Virus record (IMG/VR): IMGVR_UViG_3300035704_000014
Coordinates: 1-38,061 of that record
DNA from: a virus
Direction: 5' to 3' (one strand)
DNA: 38,061 nt
Under the pieces are notes generated by a model, which was given only the letters and a program-made list of their open reading frames with translations, was not told the origin of the DNA and made no database searches. This document shows, in pieces, positions 1 to 7,168 of this stretch (the first letter of the stretch is position 1; each line of letters starts with the position of its first letter). Both the position numbers and the translations under genes were made by a program.

Positions 1-78
1 TCCGACACCACCGGCATCGCCAGCCTGGCCATCGGTGACGTGATCAAGGTGACCCCCACCATGGGCTACGGCAACTAG
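1..78 (+). CDS. C-terminal end of an unidentified phage protein (cut by window start)
   Basis: An open frame enters the window at base 1 and ends at TAG 76-78, giving 25 residues ending in TMGYGN. The fragment is rich in beta-formers and glycine (ASLAIGDVIKVTP), like the last strand of a tail or head accessory beta-domain, but it is too short to assign. The next gene follows with a 9-base gap that holds its AGGAG ribosome site, so both probably share one transcript. Confidence 0.6.
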   Translation, partial: SDTTGIASLAIGDVIKVTPTMGYGN

Positions 79-87
79 GAGCGCAGC

Positions 88-282
88 ATGGCATACGAGG
101 TCGGGCAGACGCTGACCGTGGCGCATGACATCCCGGACAGCCCGTTCTTCGCTGGTGAGACGGTGGAAGTGCTGGCGGTCGACGACGACGGCACGCCGGT
201 CGTCGGCATCCTGGGCACCCCGGACACCCCGGTCGGTAAGGCAGTCCGCATCCACGAGGACATCGAGGACCACTTCGAGTGA
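88..282 (+). CDS. Small acidic protein, unknown function
   Basis: 64 aa starting at ATG 88, with AGGAG about 6 bases upstream overlapping the previous stop. The sequence is acidic and beta-rich (AGETVEVLAVDDDGTPVVG), suggesting a small barrel such as an SH3-like or hypervariable-loop fold. No catalytic motif is visible. It overlaps the next gene by GTGA, so it belongs to a tightly coupled string of small genes upstream of the terminase. A role as small terminase subunit cannot be excluded by position, but it has no helix-turn-helix and I do not propose it. Confidence 0.75.
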   Translation: MAYEVGQTLTVAHDIPDSPFFAGETVEVLAVDDDGTPVVGILGTPDTPVGKAVRIHEDIEDHFE

Positions 283-431
283 CGCTGCCCCCGCCGGACG
301 GCCGGCTCCCCCGGCTGCGCGACGGCTGGCAGGTACCCGACTGGGATGAACCGGAGGAACGATGGACGTGGGTGGACACGCTGCTCATGCGGCTGGCGAA
401 CTGGCGTTCCTCACGTCGTCGGGGTTCGTGA
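279..431 (+). CDS. Small tryptophan-rich basic protein, unknown
   Basis: 50 aa starting at GTG 279, which overlaps the previous stop (GTGA), and ending at TGA 429-431. The frame begins VTLPPPDGRL and contains five Trp in the middle (residues about 17-43), then a basic tail (SSRRRGS). The next start, GTG 428, overlaps its stop in the same GTGA fashion; this double coupling is the main reason to accept such a short gene. No family is recognised. Confidence 0.55.
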   Translation: MTLPPPDGRLPRLRDGWQVPDWDEPEERWTWVDTLLMRLANWRSSRRRGS

Positions 432-748
432 GCGCACAGCAGGCCGTCGAGCAGATCCGGAAGACGATGGCCGAATGGGGTTCCGAGCAGGCCACCGGGC
501 TCACCGCGCCGCCGCCGCCCGTCCCGCTGCTGCTGACCCGCGCACCAGGCATCCCGCAGCTGGCCACGATGATGTGCGGCGGCTGCGGCGGCCAGTTCGC
601 CGGCAACCCGGCAACGGTCATGGTGCTCAACAGGTGGCCGTGCTGCCTGACGTGCTGGGAGAAACGCGGCTACCTCCGCAGCAGGATGGGCCTCCCCGAG
701 CAGGGCCGGCCGCCGTGCTACCCCGAGGATTACCAGGAGGCAAGCTGA
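428..748 (+). CDS. Zinc-ribbon-like small protein
   Basis: 106 aa from GTG 428 (GTGA overlap with the preceding gene) to TGA 746-748. The same frame opens further upstream at ATG 362, but that start would overlap the 50-aa gene heavily, so GTG 428 is preferred. The N-terminal third is helical (SAQQAVEQIRKTMAEW). The C-terminal half has a CGGCGG pair and a CCLTC cluster about 22 residues later, a four-cysteine zinc-ribbon pattern. Nucleic-acid or protein binding is possible; no specific role can be given. ATG of the next gene overlaps the stop. Confidence 0.7.
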   Translation: MSAQQAVEQIRKTMAEWGSEQATGLTAPPPPVPLLLTRAPGIPQLATMMCGGCGGQFAGNPATVMVLNRWPCCLTCWEKRGYLRSRMGLPEQGRPPCYPEDYQEAS

Positions 749-1041
749 TGGCTGTATTCGGCGGTATCGCCGCGAGCGACATCCGCGTGCAAGCGCAGTC
801 GCGTCTGATGACGCTGCGGATGGCGCTCGAAGCGGCCCACGACTACCAGCTGTGGCTATCCGGGCTCAGCAATGACGACCTGGTTGCGGCCGGCATGAGC
901 AGCGACGACGCGCAGTCTCTCAAGAACGCGTTCGCTGACGCTGACGGCCTGTGGAACATCGCTAACGACGGCACCCCCGTCGAGGGCCTGCCGTATAACT
1001 TCCTGGCGTCCGCGCGCATCATCATCGGCCCCCTGTTCTGA
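748..1041 (+). CDS. Conserved-looking small phage protein, unknown
   Basis: 97 aa from ATG 748 (TGATG overlap with the previous stop; AGGAGG about 7 bases upstream). Predicted mostly helical: an N-terminal QAQSRLMTLRMALEAAHDY helix, a middle LSNDDLVAAGMSSDDAQSL section that looks like a helix pair, and an ALIVR-rich C-terminus (ASARIIIGPLF). It resembles small helical proteins found next to fibre genes in actinophages, but I cannot name a family. The same frame is open from 346, but the good ribosome site fixes 748. Confidence 0.75.
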   Translation: MAVFGGIAASDIRVQAQSRLMTLRMALEAAHDYQLWLSGLSNDDLVAAGMSSDDAQSLKNAFADADGLWNIANDGTPVEGLPYNFLASARIIIGPLF

Positions 1042-1082
1042 TCACAGGCGGGATAAAGCTGCGGTAGCGGGAGGGAGCCGGC

Positions 1083-3419
1083 ATGACGTTCGCCGCTGTC
1101 GGCACCCAGGTCACCAGCACCGCTAAGACATTCACGCTGACCCCGCACGGTGTCGGCAACCTGATCCTCTTCACCGTCACGAGCACGACCGCCGCAGATT
1201 ACGCCACGGCGATGTCCAGCACCAACGTCACCTGGTCGGTGCTGGTCGCGCACACCGCGCTGCCGAACAACGGCGTCGTCCAGACGGTATTCCTCGGCAA
1301 GGTCACCAGCACCAGCAGCGCGACCGTCACTATCACCCTCGCAGCCGGCTCCCCGACGCTGCGCTGCTCAGGGCAGGAGTTCAGCACGACCGCCGGGTTC
1401 GCCAGCGTGACCCTGCAAGGCTCCGCGACCGTCGACGTGACGACGAGCGGCCACTTCCCGTCGCTCACCGCAACCCACAACGCCACCCAGCTGTACTGGT
1501 CGTACTGCTACAACAACGGCAGCGGCACCGCAGGGTCCACGTCGGGGTGCGTCTACCAGGTCGACGCGAACGGCAACCAGCAGGTCTACAACCTCGCGTC
1601 GGGGCTCAGTGCGCTCGCACCCAACATCGGTGACGTAGCCACGGACGGTATCAGCGCGATCGCCGTGTCGCTGTATGAGCCGTCGTCGACGACCTACACC
1701 AAAACCGGCGGCGGCCTGGCCAAGGGGATGGGCACCGGCTCGAAGGTCATCGCGCGCACGCGCGCAGCCGGGGCTCTGTCGTCAGGCGGCATGGGCACCG
1801 GCAGCAAGTCGGTCACGCACCCGAAGGCCGGCGGGGGCCTGTCGAACGGTATGGGCACCGGCGTCGTCGCTCACGTCAGGCCGAAGGCCGGCGGCGGCCT
1901 CAGCCCGGGTGGTCTGGGCACCGGCTCGAAGAACCTGGTGCACGCCAAGACCGGGGCTGGCATGGCACCCGGCATGGGTACCGGGGTGGAAGCCAGGTCC
2001 AACAGCAAGACCGGTGCGGGCCTGAGCGGCGGCATGGGCAGCGGCACCCGGGAGCACGACCGGCCGAAGACCGGGGCCGGGCTGTCCTCGGGTACGGGCA
2101 CCGGGCTGCGTGTCACCGTCCACCAGAAGACCGGCGGCGCACTCACTGCCGGGATGGGCACCGGCACTGAGACGGTCACCCACGCGGCGGTCTACACCAA
2201 ATCCGGTGGCGCGCTCACCTCCGCTGCGGGTACCGGGGTGCGCGAGCACGACCGCCCCAGGAGCGGCGCTGCCCTGTCCAGCGGTACCGGCACCGGCACC
2301 CGGGTCACAGTCCACGCCAAGACCGGCGCGGGCGCGGCTGCCGGCATGGGCAGCGGCGCGCAGGAGACTGACCGGGTACGCGCTGGCGGTGCGCTCACCC
2401 CCGGTGCTGGTGCTGGTGCGCGAGCCCGTGACCGGCCGAAGACCGGGGCCGGGATGGCAGCCGGAACAGGTGCCGGCGTGCGGGTCCTGGTGCACGCCAA
2501 GACCGGCGGTGCGCTCACCCCCACGGCCGGCACCGGCTCGCACACCAGGGACCGTGACCGCAGCAGCGGCGCACTAGCCCGGGGTCTCGGCACCGGCGCG
2601 AAGGTCATCGCCCACGGCCGGACCGGCGGCGGCCTGGCCGTGGGGTTCGGTACCGGCACCGAACTGGTGCAGCCGCCCGGCGTGGTCTCTAAGAGCGGCG
2701 GCGGCCTCGCGCCCGCATCCGGTACAGCGAACCGTGTCACGCTTCACCCGAAGACCGGCGGCGGCCTCACTCCTGGCCTGGGTGACGGGGCCAAGCTGCA
2801 CCTGACGTTCACTAAGGCCGGCGGCGGCCTGTCTGCCGGGTTCGGCGCGGGCGTTAGCAACGTGGTGCACCCGAAGGCGGGCGGTGCGCTGGCGTCTGGT
2901 ACAGCCTCCGGTTCTCGGAGCAGGGACCTGCCACGGGCAGGCGGCGGCATTGCCCCCGGTGCGGGGACCGGGGTGTCCGGTCAGGTGGAGCTCGTCAAGG
3001 CTGGCGGCGGCCTGACCGTCCCGGCGGGCACCGGCGCTGTGGACCTCGTGGTGCACCGCACCCTGCTCAAGTCCGGCGGCGGCCTGACCCCGGCTAGTGG
3101 CACTGCGCACCGTGTGCACACCCGGTTCCTGACCGGCGGCGGCCTGACCCCGGCGGCGGGCACTGGTGTCCCGTTGCACGCCCAGGAGCTGAGCAAGGCC
3201 GGCGGCGGCCTCGCGCTCGCGACGGGTACCGGCTCCCGGCCGGCTAGCGCAGCTGGTGTGACAGCTGCTGCCCCGCACGGCAGGTGGAGTGCGGCGGGAC
3301 CGCGCGGTCGCTACGCTGCTGATAGCCCGCACGGCCGGTGGAGCGCGAGTGCGCCGCGCACCGTGTACGGTGCCCGTCAGCCGCACGGCCGGTGGTCGGC
3401 GGGCGGCCCGCACAGTTAG
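1083..3419 (+). CDS. Repeat-built fibre/appendage-like protein
   Basis: 778 aa, ATG 1083 behind GGGAGGGAG. Residues 1-206 form a Thr/Ser/Val-rich beta domain with no signal peptide. Residues 207-723 are about 25 tandem units of 20-24 aa of the form K-T-G-G-G-L-x-x-G-x-G-T-G followed by 6-10 polar or charged residues. The last about 50 residues carry three PHGRWSA copies and a related PRGRY/PRTVY variant. The extreme Gly/Thr regularity suggests an extended trimeric stalk or fibre, possibly host-surface binding; this is inference from composition. It lies upstream of the terminase rather than with the tail genes, so a head fibre or tail fibre are both possible. Its repetitive coding sequence makes long false antisense frames. 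Confidence 0.85.
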   Translation: MTFAAVGTQVTSTAKTFTLTPHGVGNLILFTVTSTTAADYATAMSSTNVTWSVLVAHTALPNNGVVQTVFLGKVTSTSSATVTITLAAGSPTLRCSGQEFSTTAGFASVTLQGSATVDVTTSGHFPSLTATHNATQLYWSYCYNNGSGTAGSTSGCVYQVDANGNQQVYNLASGLSALAPNIGDVATDGISAIAVSLYEPSSTTYTKTGGGLAKGMGTGSKVIARTRAAGALSSGGMGTGSKSVTHPKAGGGLSNGMGTGVVAHVRPKAGGGLSPGGLGTGSKNLVHAKTGAGMAPGMGTGVEARSNSKTGAGLSGGMGSGTREHDRPKTGAGLSSGTGTGLRVTVHQKTGGALTAGMGTGTETVTHAAVYTKSGGALTSAAGTGVREHDRPRSGAALSSGTGTGTRVTVHAKTGAGAAAGMGSGAQETDRVRAGGALTPGAGAGARARDRPKTGAGMAAGTGAGVRVLVHAKTGGALTPTAGTGSHTRDRDRSSGALARGLGTGAKVIAHGRTGGGLAVGFGTGTELVQPPGVVSKSGGGLAPASGTANRVTLHPKTGGGLTPGLGDGAKLHLTFTKAGGGLSAGFGAGVSNVVHPKAGGALASGTASGSRSRDLPRAGGGIAPGAGTGVSGQVELVKAGGGLTVPAGTGAVDLVVHRTLLKSGGGLTPASGTAHRVHTRFLTGGGLTPAAGTGVPLHAQELSKAGGGLALATGTGSRPASAAGVTAAAPHGRWSAAGPRGRYAADSPHGRWSASAPRTVYGARQPHGRWSAGGPHS
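1701..3251 (+). repeat. 25 in-frame tandem units of 60-72 bp
   Basis: Coding repeats inside the fibre gene. Each unit starts with an AAG/AGG-ACC-GGC-GGC-like stretch (K-T-G-G/A) and has a central GGCACCGGC (G-T-G). Units are diverged at the DNA level but constant in frame and spacing. A higher-order period of three units is visible: residues EHDRP, the VTVH/VLVH stretch and the G-M/T-G motif recur in units 6-8, 9-11 and 12-14. A second, shorter repeat family (PHGRWSA) occupies 3273-3416. Confidence 0.85.
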
Positions 3420-3427
3420 GAGAGCAC

Positions 3428-3682
3428 GTGAGCGGCAACCACGGCATCTGGATGCGAAGCGAACCGCAGCGCGGATCGGGCATGTTCCGTGAGCAGCTGC
3501 CCCGGACGGATGACACCTGCGCCGGGTCGGACAGCGGCTACCCGTACGGCATCCGGGCGCGGCTGGCCTGGTACTGGCGGCGGGTGCAGGGTAAGCCGTG
3601 GCGGGTGACACGCCTGCAGCCGCCGGTCGGCTTCTACCAGGCGACGATCGACCGCAAGCCGCTGTGGAGGCGCTCATGCTGA
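3428..3682 (+). CDS. Small basic protein, unknown
   Basis: 84 aa from GTG 3428, 8 bases after the fibre stop, with TAGGAGAG just upstream as ribosome site. The same frame is open from 3338 inside the fibre gene, but only GTG 3428 has a ribosome site. Aromatic and basic (YGIRARLAWYWRRVQGKPWRV); ends WRRSC. Its position directly behind the fibre gene suggests a fibre-assembly or attachment partner, which is only inferred from neighbourhood. It overlaps the next gene by 7 bases. Confidence 0.65.
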   Translation: MSGNHGIWMRSEPQRGSGMFREQLPRTDDTCAGSDSGYPYGIRARLAWYWRRVQGKPWRVTRLQPPVGFYQATIDRKPLWRRSC

Positions 3683-3885
3683 TCCAAGACGGCCACCAGG
3701 TGGAGCCCGGGCAGGTGGACATGGCCCGCCCGTGGTGGTGGGCTCCCGTGCGTGAGGGGCTGGGGCTCGAGAAGCGGATCGATCAGCCGCCGTACGAGTG
3801 GGACGTATCCGGCTGGAATCAGCTCGGGGTCACGACCGACACGGTGCCCGAGGCGTTCAGGCCGCGCGGTGGACACCGTTCGTGA
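3676..3885 (+). CDS. Small protein of the fibre-gene cluster, unknown
   Basis: 69 aa from ATG 3676, GGAGG about 5 bases upstream (inside the previous gene's end), stop TGA 3883-3885. Contains a Trp cluster (ARPWWWAPVREG) and an acidic/aromatic stretch (PPYEWDVSGWNQLGV). No cysteine motif, signal or membrane segment. The frame is open further upstream, but the ribosome site marks ATG 3676. It overlaps the next reading frame by 17 bases, as usual in this gene string. Confidence 0.65.
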   Translation: MLIQDGHQVEPGQVDMARPWWWAPVREGLGLEKRIDQPPYEWDVSGWNQLGVTTDTVPEAFRPRGGHRS

Positions 3886-4006
3886 GCTGGTGCGCTTGCT
3901 GCGCGAGGCGCAAGCGCACCAGTACGACCTGTTCTGCGACCGTGGCATCAAGCCGGTCATGGCCTACCTGATGATTCGGCAGATGGGCGGCTACCTCCAT
4001 GGCTGA
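3869..4006 (+). CDS. Short helical protein, unknown
   Basis: 45 aa from GTG 3869 to TGA 4004-4006. Sequence VDTVRELVRLLREAQAHQYD is an amphipathic helix, followed by a hydrophobic MAYLMIRQMGGYLHG end. The start is not certain: a GAGG lies about 15 bases upstream, which is long. Acceptance rests on the ATGGCTGA overlap with the next gene and on otherwise uncovered sequence. Confidence 0.5.
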   Translation: MDTVRELVRLLREAQAHQYDLFCDRGIKPVMAYLMIRQMGGYLHG

Positions 4007-4256
4007 CTCCCGGGGCCAGGTCAACTACGACGGCTACTGCGCGAGCACAGGCGGTGTGTCACTGATCAGCGGTGCCACCCTGCCAGTCTGGGCTGACCTT
4101 GACCCGAGGATTCAGGCGGCCTGGGATCAAGGCGCGATGATGGTGGAGATGCGCTTCGCTGAGCAGTTCCGCGCGCTGTCCGAATCGCTGTGGGTCGCAC
4201 TGGAGCCGATGATCGTGTCGGCCTGGAGCGCGCTCAAAGGCATCGTGAAGGAGTAA
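3999..4256 (+). CDS. Small phage protein, unknown
   Basis: 85 aa from ATG 3999, overlapping the preceding stop by 8 bases. The first half is polar/beta-like (VSLISGATLPVWADL), the second half a long amphipathic helix (QFRALSESLWVALEPMIVSAW) ending in KGIVKE. No transmembrane segment by hydropathy. The following gene starts 5 bases after the stop and its GGAG ribosome site overlaps this gene's last codons. Confidence 0.7.
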   Translation: MADSRGQVNYDGYCASTGGVSLISGATLPVWADLDPRIQAAWDQGAMMVEMRFAEQFRALSESLWVALEPMIVSAWSALKGIVKE

Positions 4257-4260
4257 CCCC

Positions 4261-4551
4261 GTGCTGCTGCTGGCCACCTCAACCGAGTACATCTTCGTGC
4301 CGCTCGACGGGCCGCCCGGCCTCGACCTCACCCAGTATCAGGTCGGTATCGCGGTCGTGCCGGACGCCGGCATTGAGCCGGACCTGGACGACTACCAGAC
4401 GGCCACGTGGATCGACGGTGAAGCGGCATTCCTCCCATCGAGCGGCCAGTACCCGGCCGGGCAGTACATGGTGTACGCGCGCATCAGTAACCCGCCGGAA
4501 GACATCCGGCTGGAGAGCGGCCGGCTGCGGATCGGGGACACGCGGACGTGA
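4261..4551 (+). CDS. Ig-like/baseplate-type beta protein
   Basis: 96 aa, GTG 4261 with AAGGAG upstream. Pattern of a single beta-sandwich: an opening strand (STEYIFVPLDGPPG), a middle part with TATWIDGEAAFLP, and a closing strand pair GQYMVYARISNPPEDIRLESGRLRI. The YARISNPPEDIRLESGRLRIG end resembles domains in actinophage proteins that present short beta-sandwiches at baseplates or fibres; this is a resemblance I recall, not a search result. GTGA overlap with the next gene. Confidence 0.7.
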   Translation: MLLLATSTEYIFVPLDGPPGLDLTQYQVGIAVVPDAGIEPDLDDYQTATWIDGEAAFLPSSGQYPAGQYMVYARISNPPEDIRLESGRLRIGDTRT

Positions 4552-4934
4552 GTGACGCCGATGACGCGGTGCTCGCGTGCGCTGACCTGGTGGGCCGCAC
4601 CGGGGCGAGGGGCTTCGAGTGCGGTTACCTCCATGAAGGGGTGCCGTCTGCTGAGGCGAGCTGGTACGCGACGGCTGTGTACCGGGGTGCGAAGATCATC
4701 GCGGAGGGCATGGGGTCACCAGCTGAGGCGTGTGACGCCCTGGCGGTCAAGCTGCTGACCGGCGGCCAGTGCCAGCACTGTCAGGGCCTGGTGTCGCTGA
4801 CCCCTGGTGCTGCGTTCGCGTTCATGCGGGCCACGCTGACCAACGGGAAGCGGTGGGATGTGGGGGACGCGGCCCGAGCTCCGCAGTGCCGGTGGAAGCG
4901 CAACGGGAAGCGGTGGGAGCGGGGCTGTACTTGA
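4548..4934 (+). CDS. Conserved actinophage zinc-ribbon protein, unknown function
   Basis: 128 aa from GTG 4548 (overlaps previous stop). An N-terminal helical domain with GARGFECGYLHEGVPSAEA and an ASWYATAVYRGAKI section, then CQHCQ at about residues 75-79 and a second pair, CRW...GC, near the C-terminus, forming a split zinc ribbon. I recognise the layout (acidic start, FxxGYLHE, WYAxAxYRGA, CxHC, CRWxRxGxRWxxGC) as common in actinobacteriophages and their hosts; no function is established. Two KRW repeats (NGKRWDVG, NGKRWERG) are present near the end. Confidence 0.8.
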   Translation: MSDADDAVLACADLVGRTGARGFECGYLHEGVPSAEASWYATAVYRGAKIIAEGMGSPAEACDALAVKLLTGGQCQHCQGLVSLTPGAAFAFMRATLTNGKRWDVGDAARAPQCRWKRNGKRWERGCT

Positions 4935-4968
4935 GCGACCCGCGAGCCAGCGGTGCAGGATGGGTGGC

Positions 4969-5346
4969 ATGATGAACGACGACGAACGTGCGGTGCTGCA
5001 CCGTCTGGATGCCCTGGAGGGGCACCTGGATATCCGGCTGGATGCAATGGAGCACCGTATCACCGACAAGCTCAGGAGAATCATGACGCAGCAGAACGAC
5101 ATCGATGCGGCGGTAAGCACCCTCACCGGGATCGTTTCGGTGGTGGCCACGGAGACTGACAGCCTCAACTCCACGGCGCAGGCCATCCTCGACTACATCG
5201 CGGCCAACCCGCAGACGGACACTACGGCGCTGGACGCGATCGTGGCGCAGGTGCAGACCACGCAGGGCAACCTGGCGTCGGCCGTGTCCAACGTCGGCTC
5301 GGTCGTCCCGAATGCCCCGGCCCCGACCCCGCCGGCCAGCCAGTAA
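4969..5346 (+). CDS. Coiled, low-Cys accessory protein with a second internal start
   Basis: 125 aa if read from ATG 4969 (AGGA 8 bases upstream); ATG 4972 and 4960 are in frame too. The first half is amphipathic helix (ERAVLHRLDALEGHLDIRL) and heptad-like; the second half is VAT/QTDTTALDAIV-rich and ends in a PAPTPPASQ tail. An internal ATG at 5083 has a better ribosome site (CAGGAG, 7 bases upstream), so a 87-aa short form may be made. Coiled-coil accessory tail or fibre proteins look like this; the actual role is unknown. It is the last gene before the terminase promoter region. Confidence 0.7.
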   Translation: MMNDDERAVLHRLDALEGHLDIRLDAMEHRITDKLRRIMTQQNDIDAAVSTLTGIVSVVATETDSLNSTAQAILDYIAANPQTDTTALDAIVAQVQTTQGNLASAVSNVGSVVPNAPAPTPPASQ

Positions 5347-5362
5347 CCACCACACACACCTG

Positions 5363-5391
5363 GTGACAACACGTGCTAGCCCGGCTACGAT
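5363..5391 (+). promoter_or_regulatory. Sigma-70-like promoter for the terminase/head transcript
   Basis: GTGACA (5363-5368) and TACGAT (5386-5391) are separated by exactly 17 bases, close to the vegetative actinobacterial consensus. A CACGTG (5370-5375) lies in the spacer, followed by GCCCGG before the -10. It sits in the only gene-free stretch of this half, 150 bases before the terminase start. The expected transcript start is near 5398. A near-identical CACGTG-N3-GCCCGG-N-TA arrangement occurs at 26294. Confidence 0.6.
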
Positions 5392-5505
5392 GTGGAGTGT
5401 TCGCCTGCGGGGACACAGGTGGCCGAGGGAACACAACAGCGTGTAGTCACCAGCGGCCCCGCAGCAGCTCCCGCGTGCACGGCCCCGCGCGCAGCTACGC
5501 GAGCC

Positions 5506-5538
5506 AGAGCCCCGGCCTCAACTCCTGGCCGGGGCTCT
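5506..5538 (+). terminator. 12-bp stem-loop immediately before terminase
   Basis: AGAGCCCCGGCC (5506-5517), 9-base loop, GGCCGGGGCTCT (5527-5538): a perfect 12-bp GC-rich stem with no U-run. The GTG of the terminase begins 4 bases after the stem. It may be a weak terminator/attenuator for upstream transcription or a translational control element, since the only purine-rich ribosome-site-like sequence for the terminase (GGGG, 5531-5534) lies in the right arm. The rest of 5392-5505 shows nothing else I can name. Confidence 0.65.
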
Positions 5539-5542
5539 ACGC

Positions 5543-7150
5543 GTGACCAGCGTCTACTCCCCCTGGGAGCACGCCGCCCGCCTGTTCGACGCCAGGCAGC
5601 GCCGCTACGTCAACCCCGGTGACCTCGCCCGGAAGCTCGACAACAAAACCGGCTCCTCCCCCGCGCTCGACCTGATCGACGACGCGCTAGTGCAGCTCAT
5701 GGACCCGGACAGCCCGCATGACGCCCTGGCCGTCTCCCTCCCGCCGCAGGAAGGCAAGTCCCAGAAAGTCAGCCGCCGGTTCCCCGAATGGCTGCTCGAC
5801 CATGACCCTGCACTCCGGATCGCCATCGCGTCCTACGGTGAAGAACTGGCCGTCCGGTGGGGCCGCGACATCAAGCAGGACGTTATCCAGCACCCGTGCC
5901 GTACGAAAGACGAACACGGCGAGTGCACGGACGGGTGCGGCGGCCTCCACATCAGCATCCGCAAGGACTCCGCTGCCGCAGGCCGGTGGGAGACGCCGGC
6001 CGGCGGCGGGGTCTACTGCGTCGGCATCGGCGGCCCGCTGACCGGCAAGCCCGTCGATGTCATGATCATCGACGACCCGGTGAAAGACCGTGCAGCGGCG
6101 GAATCGGAGAAGATCCGTGACGCGACGTGGGATTGGTGGGAAAGCGTGGTCCTGACCCGCTTCGCACCGGGCACCCGCACCGTCCTGGTCCAGACCCGGT
6201 GGCATGAAGACGACCTGGCCGGGCGGATCATGGCCCGGCCGTCACCGCTGCGGTGGCGCACCCTGTCAATCCCCGCCATCGCCGTGGCCAAAGACCCCCT
6301 TGGCCGCATCCCCGGTGAGGAGCTGCCATCGGTGCGCCGTCGCGCGCCCGGCTACTTCCGCAACCTCCAGGCGAACATGAGCAGCTACGTGTTCAGCGGC
6401 GTGTACCAGCAGACGCCGACCGCCCCCGAAGGCAACTTCTTCCGCAGGCAGACGTTCCACTACTGGCGGGCCATGCCCAGCTGGCAGGACGGCCGGGAAC
6501 GCCTCGACCTCGAAGGCAAGGCTGTCACCCTCGCGGACACCTGGCGTTTCATCACCATGGACTTCGCGGCCAGCACTAAGAACAGCGCTGACTACACGGT
6601 GGCCAGCTGCTGGTGCATGACCAACGAAGGTGATCTCGTGCTCCTCGACCGCCGCCGGGCGAGGGTGAGTGACCATGAGCACTTCGCGATGGCTGAGCCG
6701 CTGCGGGTCCGCTGGGGTGCGGACGTGGTGTACGTGGAGTCGAACTGGTGGAGCAAGACGTTCGTCAAGGACGCCAACGACGGGGGCGTGCCGGTGGCCC
6801 CGGTGCTGGCCGACACCGACAAGGTGACCCGGGCTATCCCCGCTGCCGGGCGCGTCCACGCGGGCCGCGTGTGGTTCCCCGCTGCCACCTCGGGCTGCGA
6901 GTGTGGCAACTGCAAAGACGGTGAATGGCTTGACGAGTGGTGCGACGAACTGGCAATCTTCCCCCAGGGTACGCATGATGACCAGGTGGACACCCTGGCG
7001 TATGCTGCCCGTGTCGCGGTGAACGACTGGACTCCCGCACCTACGCCCGCTAGGCCGGGGCTTTCTCTTCATGAGAGAGCCATCTCAGCCGCGCTCGAAA
7101 GCGCTACCGGCGGGCAAGATGACCTGGACATCATGGGCCTGCCGTTCTGA
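5543..7150 (+). CDS. terL: Terminase large subunit
   Basis: 535 aa, GTG 5543 (the only possible start after an in-frame TAG at 5444). The ATPase domain pumps DNA into the prohead and the C-terminal RNase H-like nuclease cuts it. Visible motifs: Walker A-like PPQEGKSQ (67-74), Walker B IIDDP (175-179), coupling motif VLVQTRWHEDDL (about 214-225), nuclease acidic residues in ITMDFAAS (D340), YVES (E400) and GTHDDQVDTLAYA (D479/D480/D483). Length is typical of large terminases. Two Cys clusters are unusual: C119/C128/C132 between the Walker motifs and CECGNC at about 452-457, possibly metal-binding. It acts with the portal. No small subunit is recognised in the window. Confidence 0.95.
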   Translation: MTSVYSPWEHAARLFDARQRRYVNPGDLARKLDNKTGSSPALDLIDDALVQLMDPDSPHDALAVSLPPQEGKSQKVSRRFPEWLLDHDPALRIAIASYGEELAVRWGRDIKQDVIQHPCRTKDEHGECTDGCGGLHISIRKDSAAAGRWETPAGGGVYCVGIGGPLTGKPVDVMIIDDPVKDRAAAESEKIRDATWDWWESVVLTRFAPGTRTVLVQTRWHEDDLAGRIMARPSPLRWRTLSIPAIAVAKDPLGRIPGEELPSVRRRAPGYFRNLQANMSSYVFSGVYQQTPTAPEGNFFRRQTFHYWRAMPSWQDGRERLDLEGKAVTLADTWRFITMDFAASTKNSADYTVASCWCMTNEGDLVLLDRRRARVSDHEHFAMAEPLRVRWGADVVYVESNWWSKTFVKDANDGGVPVAPVLADTDKVTRAIPAAGRVHAGRVWFPAATSGCECGNCKDGEWLDEWCDELAIFPQGTHDDQVDTLAYAARVAVNDWTPAPTPARPGLSLHERAISAALESATGGQDDLDIMGLPF

Positions 7151-7168
7151 CCGGGAGGCGGGCGGCAC

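Noticed and set aside
346-747. Upstream extension of the 748 gene (open frame from 346)
   Set aside because: It overlaps two coupled small genes, and ATG 748 has AGGAGG and the TGATG overlap. The extension looks like a composition artefact (Arg/Gly/Pro-rich).
1782-2543. Minus-strand open frame opposite the fibre gene
   Set aside because: Repeat-rich, high-GC coding strand forces open antisense frames. Arg/Gly/Ala composition, no ribosome site.
1701-3251. CRISPR-like array of regular repeats
   Set aside because: Repeats keep reading frame and vary in sequence as protein units; no near-identical repeat or unique spacers.
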